A DNA stretch of 64,000 nucleotides from Algiphilus sp965216485 (GTDB lineage Bacteria; Pseudomonadota; Gammaproteobacteria; Nevskiales; Nevskiaceae). Made by a program: the position numbers and the translations under genes. Location: positions 3,162,001 through 3,226,000 of the forward strand of contig NZ_OZ244162.1 of the NCBI RefSeq assembly GCF_965216485.1. Reading direction: 5' to 3'. The notes beneath the pieces are model-generated. The model did not search any database and was not told where the DNA came from. It saw only the letters and a list, made by a program, of their open reading frames with translations. Below, piece by piece: positions 34,627 through 43,289 of the stretch (position 1 is its first letter; every line of letters starts with the position of its first letter).

Positions 34627-35651
34627 CGCCCACCCTCTTCGCCCGTCGTACCGGCGCCTACGCGGCCTGCCTGATCGTTCTCGCTTGCTGCATGCTGCCT
34701 GCCACAGTGCAAGCAGCCACCACCTGCAGCACGTCGATGACCAACGTGACATTTGGCAGCAGCGACCCCTTCACCGGCTGGTCTGATGTCACGGCGACCA
34801 TCAACTACAGCTGCCAGACCAGCGGCCTGAGTCTGCTTGCGAGCGCAGCCGTGCGGATGTGCTTCAACATCGACGACGGTTCGAGCGGGACGGGCACCAT
34901 CTTCCCGCGCCGAATGACCTCCGGCGGAAACAGCCTGTCCTTCAATCTCTACCGGGATGCCTCGTACAGCCTCGTGTGGGGCACTGTGGACAACGGTCAG
35001 CAGGTCGAAGTCATTCTTCAGTACAGCGTTCCGCTGCTGGGTGGCAGCGGCAGCGGCAGCCTGACCGTGTATGGACGCATTCCATCCAACCAGCTCACGA
35101 CGGTACCAGGCAGCTATCAGAACGACTTCAATCTGCTGGATGCCTATATGCAGTTTCAAGCAAACGAGGTACTCCTCGGTACGGCCTCCCCTCCAAGCAG
35201 TTGCCTATCGGGTGGCGTTGATTCCGGTGCGTCTTTCTTTCCTTTCTCAGCCACCGCCAACGTGGAAGCCACCTGCAATCCCAGCTTCGCCGTACAGGAC
35301 ATGGACTTCGGCACGCAGGGGCTTCTCAACACGGCCGTAGACATCACGGCCACCGTCGCACCGCAATGCACGAATACCACGCCCTATCAGATCGGCCTCG
35401 ATGATGGCCTTCATGCAACGGGCATTCAACGACGCATGCAGAACGCGGTGACAGGGCGCTACGTGACCTACGGGCTGTATCAGGACGTGGGCCGCTCTCT
35501 GCGCTGGGGCAATACCCTGGGCGCTGACACCGTTTCGACCACCGGTACAGGCAATCCGCAGCCCCGCGCCATCTATGGGCGTGTGGCTGCACAAAGCACG
35601 CCGCCTTCCGGAACCTACAGCGACACCATCACGGTCACGATCACCTACTGA
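34617..35651 (+). CDS. Two-domain SCPU tip adhesin (CsuE-like)
   Basis: A 344-residue protein with a signal peptide (CLIVLACCMLPATVQA). Two SCPU domains follow: the first about 25-200 (MTNVTFGSSDPFTGWSDVTATINYSC), the second about 215-344 (DMDFGTQGLLNTAVDITATVAPQC, GTYSDTITVTITY). Archaic pili such as Csu use this two-domain plan for the tip adhesin: an N-terminal adhesive domain and a C-terminal pilin domain. The ATG at 34617 overlaps the usher stop by 10 bp. Confidence 0.86.
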   Translation: MSLTPTLFARRTGAYAACLIVLACCMLPATVQAATTCSTSMTNVTFGSSDPFTGWSDVTATINYSCQTSGLSLLASAAVRMCFNIDDGSSGTGTIFPRRMTSGGNSLSFNLYRDASYSLVWGTVDNGQQVEVILQYSVPLLGGSGSGSLTVYGRIPSNQLTTVPGSYQNDFNLLDAYMQFQANEVLLGTASPPSSCLSGGVDSGASFFPFSATANVEATCNPSFAVQDMDFGTQGLLNTAVDITATVAPQCTNTTPYQIGLDDGLHATGIQRRMQNAVTGRYVTYGLYQDVGRSLRWGNTLGADTVSTTGTGNPQPRAIYGRVAAQSTPPSGTYSDTITVTITY

Positions 35652-35818
35652 AGGGCGCTGCGCCTTGGGCCCGCCACGGTGCCACGGCGCGAAGTTGAAT
35701 AGTGCGCACGCCCAAGAGCACAATCCGCGCAATTGTTCCTAGAGCGCCGCTTCTTGGAAGCCATCGCATTCCGGGCACTGACTACAAGACTCGATTGTCA
35801 TCCTGCGGGGGAGATTGC

Positions 35819-37363
35819 ATGCCAGCATTGACGGCGCCACAACGGGTTATCGCGGCCCTTGCCATCATCAGCAGTACAGCGGCTGCCGGCGTCCTCGGTG
35901 ACGCCCACGCCGGCACCGCACTGCCGACGCTCGTGCCCCAGCAGACAGCGGAGACCTTCGCGCGCAGCACGCATCACGGCCCGGGGCCGCTGTTCTTCGC
36001 CCGCATGCTGCCGGCTCCGGCCTCGCTGGCGGATGGATGGTGGGATAGCCCCCAGCCGGGCCAGGCGCGCTGGCGTCTCCTGGTGCAGTCGCCGGGCGCC
36101 AAGAGCCTGAGCCTGGAACTGGCGCGCTTCTCCGGTGCGCCCGACGCGCACCTCTACCTGCGCCATCCGCTGACCGACATGACCCAGGGGCCCTACACCC
36201 TGGAGGATGTCAACACCGACGGCACGATGAGTACCGCCATGGTCTTTGGCGACCAGGCCGTAGTCGAAATCCTGTTGCCGGCCAGTCAACGCGCCGACCT
36301 CGCGCTCGATATCGAAGGCGTGATGCACGGCCATCGCGATATCCGAAAGATTCAGGAGAACTTCGGAAGCGCCCAATCCTGCAACGTGGACGTCGCCTGC
36401 CCGCAGGGCGACGACTGGCAGGAGCAGATTCGTAGCGTCGTCGGCCTCACCTTTCGCGTGGGCTCGGAGGGCGCGTTCTGCACCGGCAACCTCATCAACA
36501 ACACGCGTCAGGATGGGACCCCACTCATCCTCACGGCACACCACTGCCTGCTCCGCGAAAACAACGCGGGCAGCGTGGTCGCGTACTGGAATTTCGAACG
36601 CGAGGCCTGCGGCGCCGGCGAAGCCCGCGACCTGACCGAATCGGATAACGGGGCCGTCTTGCTCGCGACCCACTCCGCCTCGGACCACACCCTCGTCCGC
36701 CTGCAGGACGAGCCGCCCGCCTCGGTGGATGCCTTTTTCACCGGCTGGGATGCTACCGGCGAGCCGGTCGGCGATGGTGCCTCGATCCACCACCCTAGTG
36801 GGGACGTCAAAAAAATCAGCCTCTTTACCGAGGCCCTGAACAAGGACCGCGTGACCATTGACGGCCAGACCGTGGATGCCTGGATCGTGCGCTGGAGCCA
36901 GGGCACCACTGAACAGGGTTCCAGTGGTGCCGGCATCTGGAACCCAAGCGGCCTCTTGGTGGGGGTGCTATTTGGCGGCGGTGCCAGCTGCAATGACCGT
37001 GATGCCGCCGATTTCTACGGACGCACCGAGGTGGCCTGGCTCGGCGGACGCACCCGTGATTCGCAGTTGTGCATCCACCTTGCCCCCGACGGTACCGACA
37101 CGCTTCGCCTGAATGGGCTGAACCCTGAGAACGCCACGTCATCCATGGACGCCGACGACGAAGCGGCACTTGCCAACTGTGCGCTGAGTGACACTGGGAA
37201 TGGGGGTGGCAACGGCGGTGGCCCCGGCAACGGTGGCGGTAACGGCGGAGGCGGAAATGGCGGCAGCGACAGCGGAAGTGGAAGCTGGTGGGCCCCCGTC
37301 CTGCTGCTGGCTGGCCTGTGGCGGCGGCGCAGCCTGCTCCGCAGCCCGTCGCCATCGGCTTGA
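35819..37363 (+). CDS. Trypsin-like serine protease with GlyGly-CTERM tail
   Basis: A 514-residue secreted protease. A signal peptide (about 1-31) and a propeptide-like domain are followed by a chymotrypsin-fold domain (about 195-440) resembling lysyl endopeptidase: catalytic His in LILTAHHC, Asp in ATHSASDHTLVRL, Ser in EQGSSGAGIWN. Several Cys could form disulphides. The end has a glycine-rich linker, then SWWAPVLLLAGLWRRR, the pattern of GlyGly-CTERM sorting signals cut by rhombosortase. The ATG at 35819 (GGGGGAG upstream) is chosen. It is 167 bp after the pilus operon and probably separate from it. Confidence 0.88.
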   Translation: MPALTAPQRVIAALAIISSTAAAGVLGDAHAGTALPTLVPQQTAETFARSTHHGPGPLFFARMLPAPASLADGWWDSPQPGQARWRLLVQSPGAKSLSLELARFSGAPDAHLYLRHPLTDMTQGPYTLEDVNTDGTMSTAMVFGDQAVVEILLPASQRADLALDIEGVMHGHRDIRKIQENFGSAQSCNVDVACPQGDDWQEQIRSVVGLTFRVGSEGAFCTGNLINNTRQDGTPLILTAHHCLLRENNAGSVVAYWNFEREACGAGEARDLTESDNGAVLLATHSASDHTLVRLQDEPPASVDAFFTGWDATGEPVGDGASIHHPSGDVKKISLFTEALNKDRVTIDGQTVDAWIVRWSQGTTEQGSSGAGIWNPSGLLVGVLFGGGASCNDRDAADFYGRTEVAWLGGRTRDSQLCIHLAPDGTDTLRLNGLNPENATSSMDADDEAALANCALSDTGNGGGNGGGPGNGGGNGGGGNGGSDSGSGSWWAPVLLLAGLWRRRSLLRSPSPSA

Positions 37364-37411
37364 AGCCCGTGTCGTGCTAGCGTTGCCATCGCACAATTAG
37401 AGGAGAAGAAC

Positions 37412-38350
37412 ATGGGAGATAGCGACAAGCTGTACGCGCGTCAGGACGTCAGCTTTGGGAGCGGCGACGCCTCCTGCGCGGCCTGGCACTACATTCCGCG
37501 CGTGGATCATCTCGCCAACGAGGCGGGCAGCCCGTGCATCGTCATGGCCCATGGCTTCGGCGGCACGCGCGACGCGGGTCTGGAGCCCTACGCGCAGACC
37601 TTCGCCACCGCGGGTCTGCACGTATTACTCTTCGATTACCGCCATTTCGGCGCCAGTGGCGGGGAGCCGCGGCAGCTGATCAATGTCCGCCGCCAGCTCA
37701 CCGACTGGCACGCCGCCATCGCGCACGCACGCACCCTCAGCGGCGTGGATGGCAACCGTATCGGCTTGTGGGGTACTTCCTTCTCGGGCGGCCACGTGGT
37801 CACCGTGGCGGCCGAAGACGACGCCGTGGCAGCGATCAGTTCACAGGCGCCGATGCTCGATGGCCTTGCCACGCTGCAGGCGTTGTTGCGCAATGCCGGT
37901 TGGTCTGCGGTTGCCCAGTCCTCACTGGCGGCGATGCGCGACCAGGCCGCTGCAATCAGTGGCGCCGCACCGGTGACACTGCCGATCGTGGGGGCCAAGG
38001 GCGAGGTCGCGGGCATGTCCACGGAGGATGCCTTGGCGGGTTACCGCGCCATTACGCCCCCCGACTGGGTCAATGCCTTCTGCGCCCGGGTGATGCTGTC
38101 AGTACCGACCTACCGGCCGATTCGCAGCGTACCCAAGCTGAAATGCCCCAGCCTGTTCATCGCCTGCAGCCAGGACCTCATCACGCCGCCGGCGCCGGTA
38201 CGGCGGGCAGCTGCCGTGGCAGGCGACCGCAGCCATATCGTGGAACTCGATATGGGGCACTTTGATATCTACCGCGGAGAAGGCTTCACCGCCTCCAGCA
38301 GTTCACAGCTGGATTTCTTCTGCGAGGCGCTCGCGCCCGTCCAACGCTGA
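37412..38350 (+). CDS. Alpha/beta hydrolase
   Basis: A 312-residue cytoplasmic alpha/beta hydrolase. It has an oxyanion motif VMAHGFGGTRD, a nucleophile elbow GTSFSGG (Ser), and a C-terminal Asp/His region (CSQDLITPP, ELDMGHFDIYRGEGF). The FDYRHFGASGG motif places it near the dienelactone-hydrolase/S15-like group. GAGGAG lies 8 nt before the ATG. The substrate is unknown. Its 3' end overlaps the convergent UbiB-like gene by 48 bp. Confidence 0.87.
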   Translation: MGDSDKLYARQDVSFGSGDASCAAWHYIPRVDHLANEAGSPCIVMAHGFGGTRDAGLEPYAQTFATAGLHVLLFDYRHFGASGGEPRQLINVRRQLTDWHAAIAHARTLSGVDGNRIGLWGTSFSGGHVVTVAAEDDAVAAISSQAPMLDGLATLQALLRNAGWSAVAQSSLAAMRDQAAAISGAAPVTLPIVGAKGEVAGMSTEDALAGYRAITPPDWVNAFCARVMLSVPTYRPIRSVPKLKCPSLFIACSQDLITPPAPVRRAAAVAGDRSHIVELDMGHFDIYRGEGFTASSSSQLDFFCEALAPVQR

Positions 38351-39631
38351 AACAGGCGGCGGTGGCGCCTTACGTGCCACCGCCCACAGCAGGGTGCGCA
38401 TGCGCACCTGCGCATCCAGGTTGCGCAACAGCCAGTAGGCACCGGAAAGCGTCCGCATGACGAAGACCAGTTCCGGCACAGGCCGATAACGGAAGGCACT
38501 GCGCAGATGGCTGCGTGCAACGGCACGCGCCTCGTCGATGATGCGGCCATCGCGGAAGGCGAAGGTGGCATCCGCCAGCAACGGATCCGCCACCGCACGA
38601 CAGATATCCGCGTAGAGTGACGCGTCCTCGTCACACAACGCGCGGTCTTCCGGCACGGCGCGCAATTTCTGCAATGCAGCGTGGACGCGTGGCCAATCGC
38701 GGTCAAGGCCGCCTGCCACGGCCTGTGCCATCCACTGGCGCGCTTCCTGCCGTACCGGCACGGCGCAACCAAAGTCGTAGATTACGATGCGACCGTCGGC
38801 GAGAAATCCGAAATTGCCCGGATGCGGATCCGCATGGACAAAGCCGCTGTCGAACACCGAAGCCACCACCCAGCGGGCAAAGCCTTCGCCGATTCGATCG
38901 CGCAGCTCGGGCGACCATTGCTTGGCTTGGCTCAGGCTGCACGCTTCTTCCCAGGTCGTGACGAGGGTGGATTCGGTGCACAAGTCCGCGATGGGCTCCG
39001 GCATCACAATATAGTCATGCCGTCGGGCTGCACGCAGCCGTTGCAGATTGGCCAACTCCTTGCGGTAGTCCGTTTCTTCCGAGAATCGGGTACGGATCTC
39101 GGACAGCACACCATCCAGCGCGCGCCCGTCTACGGGTGCGATCCGCGCCATACGAAAGAGTCGGCCCAGCGCCGCAACGTCGTCGTCAATGGCTTCACGC
39201 ACTTCCGGATAGCGCAGCTTCAGTGCGACCACCCGGCCGTCATCGAGATGCGCGCGATGGACCTGGCCAATGGAGGCCGCCGCAGCGGCCGGTTCTTCAA
39301 TGCGCACGAAGCGAGCGCGTTGCTCAGCCGTCCACGCCGCCTGCATGACGGGTTCCAAATCCGCAAGCGGCCTTGGCGGTGCGGAGCGTTGCAGCTTGCT
39401 GAGCGCCTCCGACAGGTCTTTGGGCAGCAGATCCTCGTACTGGGATGCCAGCTGCCCCAGCTTCATGGCTGCGCCCTTCATCTCCGAGAGCAGCGCAAAC
39501 CAGTCCTCGCCAGTGGTCTGCCAGAAACGCTGGCGGGCGTCACTGTCGCGCAGACTGCGCACCCGAGAGGTCAGCGAGCGGCCCACCGTGCGCGCGCCCG
39601 CCCAGAACAGCCGGCGTGAGCGGCTACTCAT
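38303..39631 (-). CDS. ABC1/AarF/UbiB-family atypical kinase
   Basis: A 442-residue protein with the ABC1/UbiB hallmarks: KLGQ (MKLGQLASQYEDLLP), the Ala-rich loop AAAASIGQVHRAHL, the catalytic region FVHADPHPGNFGFL and metal-binding IYDFGCAVPV. Members are ADP/ATP-binding proteins tied to ubiquinone and lipid handling. The ATG at 39631 (AGGTG upstream) is preferred to 39655. It is convergent with the hydrolase, with overlapping ends. A strong minus-strand terminator-like hairpin lies about 100 bp upstream and may act as an attenuator. Confidence 0.88.
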   Translation of the reverse strand: MSSRSRRLFWAGARTVGRSLTSRVRSLRDSDARQRFWQTTGEDWFALLSEMKGAAMKLGQLASQYEDLLPKDLSEALSKLQRSAPPRPLADLEPVMQAAWTAEQRARFVRIEEPAAAAASIGQVHRAHLDDGRVVALKLRYPEVREAIDDDVAALGRLFRMARIAPVDGRALDGVLSEIRTRFSEETDYRKELANLQRLRAARRHDYIVMPEPIADLCTESTLVTTWEEACSLSQAKQWSPELRDRIGEGFARWVVASVFDSGFVHADPHPGNFGFLADGRIVIYDFGCAVPVRQEARQWMAQAVAGGLDRDWPRVHAALQKLRAVPEDRALCDEDASLYADICRAVADPLLADATFAFRDGRIIDEARAVARSHLRSAFRYRPVPELVFVMRTLSGAYWLLRNLDAQVRMRTLLWAVARKAPPPPVSALDGRERLAEEIQL

Positions 39632-39967
39632 GACGCACCTGTGGTCGACGTGCATACGGTCACTTGCATCGCTTTATCATAGCGAGCCTACGCAGGCTTT
39701 CGGTGCGCTATCTATGCTGTGTTGTGCAGTCCATAAAAAAGGCCCCGACCTTGGGGGGCAAGGTCAGGGCCAGCTGGCCGGCAGCTTGGGATCGGGAGAA
39801 GCGCACATCCGGCCACAGGGAGACTTGCGATGCAGCGTACCGGCCCGCACGCACAGCGGCGCCCCCAACACGACAGGCGGTTCACCTTGAAGGACAGACG
39901 GGATCAGCGGCGTGCCGAAGGCGATGCACGGCATTGCTTCGGCCGGGCGGGCTATCATCCACGCGTG
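39632..39967. other. Intergenic region with an orphan terminator
   Basis: 336 bp between divergent genes. It holds the hairpin plus T tract at 39735-39771 (minus strand). A minus-strand frame (39958-39764) encodes a 64-residue Pro-rich peptide whose stop lies in that terminator, but it lacks a ribosome binding site. A good GGGAG before an ATG at 39830 is in frame with the nuclease-like gene, yet would hide its lipoprotein signal. Confidence 0.4.
39735..39771 (-). terminator. Rho-independent terminator on the minus strand with no clear gene in front
   Basis: On the minus strand a stem GGCCC/GGGCC, one mismatch, then GACCTTG/CAAGGTC around a 5-nt loop, is followed by six T. It points towards the UbiB-like gene and lies about 104 bp before its start. 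Either it ends an unannotated short RNA or it is an attenuator. Confidence 0.8.
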
Positions 39968-40555
39968 ATGCGAAATCAGCCATGGATTGTTCTGGTGGCA
40001 GCCGCCGCCATATCGCTATCGACCGCCGGATGTAGCGTGTTCGGTGGAAACGAGATAAAGCCAGCCCGAGAGACGGGTCCACCCGAGCGTACGCGCTGGT
40101 TTCTCCCCATTGACGGCTCACCGCCGGAACCCACCGAAACCATCGCCGGACGCGCCCGCGTGCTGGATGCGGACACGCTCACCGTTGATGGCGCCGTGGT
40201 TCATCTGTCCGGTCTGGACGCCCCGGAACTCGAGCAGCTCTGCCGTCGGGCCTCCGGACTGCCGTATCGCTGCGGCGAGGATATGGCGGCGCTGCTGGAA
40301 CAGCGGCTGCAGCGCGACCGTGTCGTCTGCGACGTCGCCACGGTCGAAGAGAGTGACGACTACCTTGGGGTCTGCCGCCACTACGGCGAGAATCTCAACG
40401 AATGGCTGGTGCGCAACGGCTATGCAGTGGCCAACAACGTGGATTCCCCCTATGTCGCGCTGGAACGCGAGGCCGCCGATGCCAACCGTGGCCTGTGGCG
40501 CGGCGTCTTCGAGCGGCCCTCAGATTGGCGCGAACGCAATGAGGCGCGCCGATAG
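39968..40555 (+). CDS. Thermonuclease-like (SNase fold) lipoprotein
   Basis: A 195-residue protein with a lipoprotein signal (LVAAAAISLSTAGC, lipid at Cys 21). A staphylococcal-nuclease-like domain follows: AGRARVLDADTLTVDGAVVHLSGLDAPELEQ, GEDMAALLEQRL, NEWLVRNGYAVA and ANRGLWRGVF. The usual catalytic pattern is only partly visible: the Asp and Glu around DADT/DAPELEQ are present, but the first Arg of the family is replaced by a segment with LSGLDAPE. Activity is therefore uncertain. The ATG at 39968 is chosen because it places the lipobox correctly. Confidence 0.82.
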   Translation: MRNQPWIVLVAAAAISLSTAGCSVFGGNEIKPARETGPPERTRWFLPIDGSPPEPTETIAGRARVLDADTLTVDGAVVHLSGLDAPELEQLCRRASGLPYRCGEDMAALLEQRLQRDRVVCDVATVEESDDYLGVCRHYGENLNEWLVRNGYAVANNVDSPYVALEREAADANRGLWRGVFERPSDWRERNEARR

Positions 40556-40567
40556 CATCGATCTCGG

Positions 40568-41467
40568 CTAGCTGGACGGGCTTCCATCCGCGGAAAGCAC
40601 GCGCCGCAAGTCGGCGATCATCGGGCCAAAGGTGCTGCACATCAGTATGAAATCGGCCGCGAAAGCCGTATCCGGATCGCTCTCGCTATCGCTGTCCGAA
40701 CTGATCTCACCGACCTGCAGCCGCTTGATCTGGAGCTGATCGTCCAGCGTGAAGCGCAGGCTTTCGCGCCAGCTCAGGCGCAGTCGTTGCACAAATTTAC
40801 CGGCCGAGAGATGGGCGCGGATTTCCGGCAGGTCCAGCGCATGCCGGGCATAGCGCACGGCTGGACGCTCGGCCTGCGGACTGACCAGTTCGCATTCGTC
40901 TTCCAGATCGAAGGGCGCGGGCGCCTCTCCGGCGCTCAGCCACTGTGTCATCTGCGCCCCCACGGAGGGCTCGCAGCTCAACGGCGTGAATCCATTGCCT
41001 TCCACCGTACGGCCGAGCAGGGCCACCAGCGATTCGGCCGCCGCCATGCTGGCGGCATCGACCACGAGCAGACCCTGCGTCGGATCGATCCAGGCACGGG
41101 TGACCTTGCGCTGGCCAAAGGCACGCGGCAGCAGTTCATTGGTCACCTGTTCCTTGAGTTCGCGCAGATGCTTGCGGGGCGGCGCAAAGCCTTTGACCTG
41201 TTCGAAGGTCTTTGCGCGCGAGGCGACCTCATCCCGGATCACGCCGGCGGGAAGCAGCTTCTTCTCCTCGCCATAGGCGAACAACAGTTGCTGGTCCTGG
41301 CCGAAGACCAGCTGGGCATCGCCACGCGGTGACAGCCAGCCTTCGGACTGCCATTGCAGACCTGACACTGGCTGCAGGACCGTTTCGCGCAGCTTCTCCT
41401 CAAGATCAGCGGCGGACAGGGTCCATCGATTGTCGGTCACGAAGAGTTGCAGGTTCTTGAACCACAT
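40568..41467 (-). CDS. rdgC: Recombination-associated protein RdgC
   Basis: A 299-residue DNA-binding ring protein of gammaproteobacteria and betaproteobacteria that limits RecA filament formation. The start at 41467 (MWFKNLQLFV) is the conserved family start; the frame runs on upstream without similarity. Conserved parts include PRKHLRELKEQVTNELLPRAF and WIDPTQGLLVVDAAS. The length is close to the 303 residues of the E. coli protein. Confidence 0.94.
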   Translation of the reverse strand: MWFKNLQLFVTDNRWTLSAADLEEKLRETVLQPVSGLQWQSEGWLSPRGDAQLVFGQDQQLLFAYGEEKKLLPAGVIRDEVASRAKTFEQVKGFAPPRKHLRELKEQVTNELLPRAFGQRKVTRAWIDPTQGLLVVDAASMAAAESLVALLGRTVEGNGFTPLSCEPSVGAQMTQWLSAGEAPAPFDLEDECELVSPQAERPAVRYARHALDLPEIRAHLSAGKFVQRLRLSWRESLRFTLDDQLQIKRLQVGEISSDSDSESDPDTAFAADFILMCSTFGPMIADLRRVLSADGSPSS

Positions 41468-41524
41468 GTCGAAACAGCCCTTTGCCGGCGCCGCCGGATA
41501 CACGAACGGAAAACTCGGAAACAG

Positions 41525-41549
41525 CAAGGCCCGCTGATCGCGGGCCTTG
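41525..41549 (-). terminator. Hairpin after tRNA-Gln
   Basis: A 9-bp perfect stem, CAAGGCCCG/CGGGCCTTG, with a 7-nt loop, 6 nt beyond the CCA end of the tRNA. The tail is only moderately T-rich, so it is a probable terminator or processing site. Confidence 0.55.
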
Positions 41550-41555
41550 AAGAGA

Positions 41556-41629
41556 TGGCTGGGGGACTAGGATTCGAACCTAGACTGGCGGAATCAGAAT
41601 CCGCTGTCCTACCATTAGACGATCCCCCA
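41556..41629 (-). tRNA. tRNA-Gln (anticodon CUG)
   Basis: A complete cloverleaf can be drawn on the minus strand. The acceptor stem is TGGGGGA/TCCCCCA with discriminator G and an encoded CCA. The anticodon arm is GCGGA-TTCTGAT-TCCGC, giving CTG (reads CAG). The T arm is CTAGG-TTCGAAT-CCTAG. The U1-A72 pair and G73 are identity elements of tRNA-Gln. It is downstream of rpsI and flanked by hairpins on both sides. Confidence 0.96.
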
Positions 41630-41652
41630 GCGGACAGTCGAAACAGTACAAC

Positions 41653-41679
41653 ACACCCCGCTGCCGTGCAGCGGGGTGT
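41653..41679 (-). terminator. Hairpin after rpsI
   Basis: A perfect 12-bp stem, ACACCCCGCTGC/GCAGCGGGGTGT, with a 3-nt loop, between rpsI and the tRNA. The T content after it is low, so it may be a terminator or an RNA-processing signal that frees the tRNA. Confidence 0.65.
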
Positions 41680-41685
41680 ACCACA

Positions 41686-42081
41686 TCAGCGCTTGCTGAA
41701 CTGGACGCTGCGACGCGCCTTGTGCTTGCCGACCTTCTTGCGCTCAACAGCACGCGGGTCGCGCGTGATGTAGCCAGCTGCGCGCAGCGGCGACTTCATC
41801 TCGGGATCGTAATCGGCGAGCGCACGCGCGATGCCATGGCGGATCGCACCGGCCTGGCCGCTGGGGCCGCCGCCGGAGACCGTGATCTTGAAATCGAAAC
41901 GGTCATTGGATTCGACCGTGTCGAGCGGCTGACGCACGATCATGCGCGAGCTTTCGCGACCACCAAAGTATTCTTCGAGGCTCTTGCCATTGACGGTGAT
42001 CTCGCCACTGCCCGGCTTCAGAAACACGCGAGCGGAGGCGGTCTTGCGTCGGCCCGTGCCGTAGTTTTGCGTAACACTCAT
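41686..42081 (-). CDS. rpsI: 30S ribosomal protein S9
   Basis: A 131-residue S9 protein. It has YGTGRRKTASARVFLKPG at the start, GGGPSGQAGAIRHGIARAL in the middle and the conserved basic tail ending in SVQFSKR, which reaches the ribosomal P-site. It follows rplM by 14 bp, the usual order of this operon. Confidence 0.98.
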   Translation of the reverse strand: MSVTQNYGTGRRKTASARVFLKPGSGEITVNGKSLEEYFGGRESSRMIVRQPLDTVESNDRFDFKITVSGGGPSGQAGAIRHGIARALADYDPEMKSPLRAAGYITRDPRAVERKKVGKHKARRSVQFSKR

Positions 42082-42095
42082 GCGCTAGGACTCAA

Positions 42096-42524
42096 TCAGA
42101 GGGTGACGGGCGCAGGCTGCTGCGCCGTATGAGGATGCTCGCTGCCGGCATAGACCTTCAGCTTGCCGAACTGCGCGTAGCCCAGCGGGCCGCGCGGCAG
42201 CATGCCGCGGACGGCGCTCTGCAGCACGCGCTCGGGATGACGCTCCAACTGCTGGCTGAGCGTGCGCGAACGGATGCCGCCCGGGTAGCCGGTGTGGCGC
42301 CAGTAGATCTTGTCGTTCATCTTGCGGCCGGTGACACGCACCTTTTCCGCATTGATGACGACAACGTAGTCCCCCACATCGGCGTGCGGCGTGAACTCCG
42401 GCTTGTGCTTGCCGCGCAGGCGGCGCGCAATTTCACTGGCGAGACGGCCCAGAGTCTGGCCCTCGGCGTCGAAGATGACCCAATCGCGCTTGGCGGTTTG
42501 GGCGTTGGCAAAGGTCGTCTGCAT
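42096..42524 (-). CDS. rplM: 50S ribosomal protein L13
   Basis: A 142-residue L13 protein. Typical segments are WVIFDAEGQTLGRLASEIA, RGKHKPEFTPHADVGDYVVVINAEKV (in parts), YWRHTGYPGGIRS and AVRGMLPRGPLG. The ATG at 42524 gives the family length; the frame runs on upstream without meaning. First gene of rplM-rpsI. Confidence 0.98.
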   Translation of the reverse strand: MQTTFANAQTAKRDWVIFDAEGQTLGRLASEIARRLRGKHKPEFTPHADVGDYVVVINAEKVRVTGRKMNDKIYWRHTGYPGGIRSRTLSQQLERHPERVLQSAVRGMLPRGPLGYAQFGKLKVYAGSEHPHTAQQPAPVTL

Positions 42525-42707
42525 GATTCGAAGTATCCGTAGAAGCCGGCAATACAGCGGCTTGGGAAGCCCGGAAAAGGCGCGAGATGATAGTGGCTTG
42601 GGCCCTGCTTTGCAAGCCCGCGGCAGCGGTGGCGGGCGCATCCCGGTACATCGCCTGTTCAGCCGAGACGGGCATGATACCCATGTCTTCCGTAGAAGGA
42701 GTACGCC

Positions 42708-43283
42708 ATGCGCACCCACCGTTTCCCCCTGGCCCTCGCGGGCATCGTCCTGTCGGCCTTCGCGCTTGGCGCCTGTACCGGCGAAGCCCTGGAGAGCACC
42801 CCGGTCGACACCGCCGAGCGGGACAGCAGCGAGGCCTACCCCAACGCCCAGAACGGCGACAAGGAAGCTGCAAGCGAAGCCCCGCCCACGGCAGCCGCAG
42901 CGGCACCCGCCCAGGCACGGCCGCAACCCGCGCCGCGACCGCCGGCCTGCGACAACTGCGGCACCATCGCCGCCATCGAAGCGGTTGAGGAAAAGGGCAA
43001 GGGCACTGGTGCAGGGGCTGTGGGTGGTGCCGCTGCGGGCGGTGTCATCGGCCACCAGATCGGCGGCGGTAGCGGCAAGGACATTGCCACCGTGGTCGGC
43101 GCCATCGCCGGCGGCATCGCGGGTCACAAGGCGGAAGAAAAGCTCCGCTCGAAGACCACGTACCGGGTTACCGTGCAGCTCGAGAGCGGCGGTAGCCGCG
43201 TCTTCCGCATGGAAGACGCGAGCCATCTCTACACCGGCCAACGCGTCGCGGTCTACGACAACGGCGTCGTGCCGCGCCGCTAG
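42708..43283 (+). CDS. Glycine-zipper 2TM lipoprotein (SlyB/17-kDa antigen-like)
   Basis: A 191-residue outer-membrane lipoprotein. The signal ends in LGAC (lipid at Cys 23). A low-complexity Ala/Pro linker and a Cys pair (CDNCG) follow. The glycine zipper GTGAGAVGGAAAGGVIGHQIGGG and GAIAGGIAGHKAEEKL forms two short membrane helices. A C-terminal strand domain (YRVTVQLESGGSRVF) ends it. AGGAG lies upstream of the ATG. Members stabilise the envelope. Confidence 0.85.
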   Translation: MRTHRFPLALAGIVLSAFALGACTGEALESTPVDTAERDSSEAYPNAQNGDKEAASEAPPTAAAAAPAQARPQPAPRPPACDNCGTIAAIEAVEEKGKGTGAGAVGGAAAGGVIGHQIGGGSGKDIATVVGAIAGGIAGHKAEEKLRSKTTYRVTVQLESGGSRVFRMEDASHLYTGQRVAVYDNGVVPRR

Positions 43284-43289
43284 CGGGAC

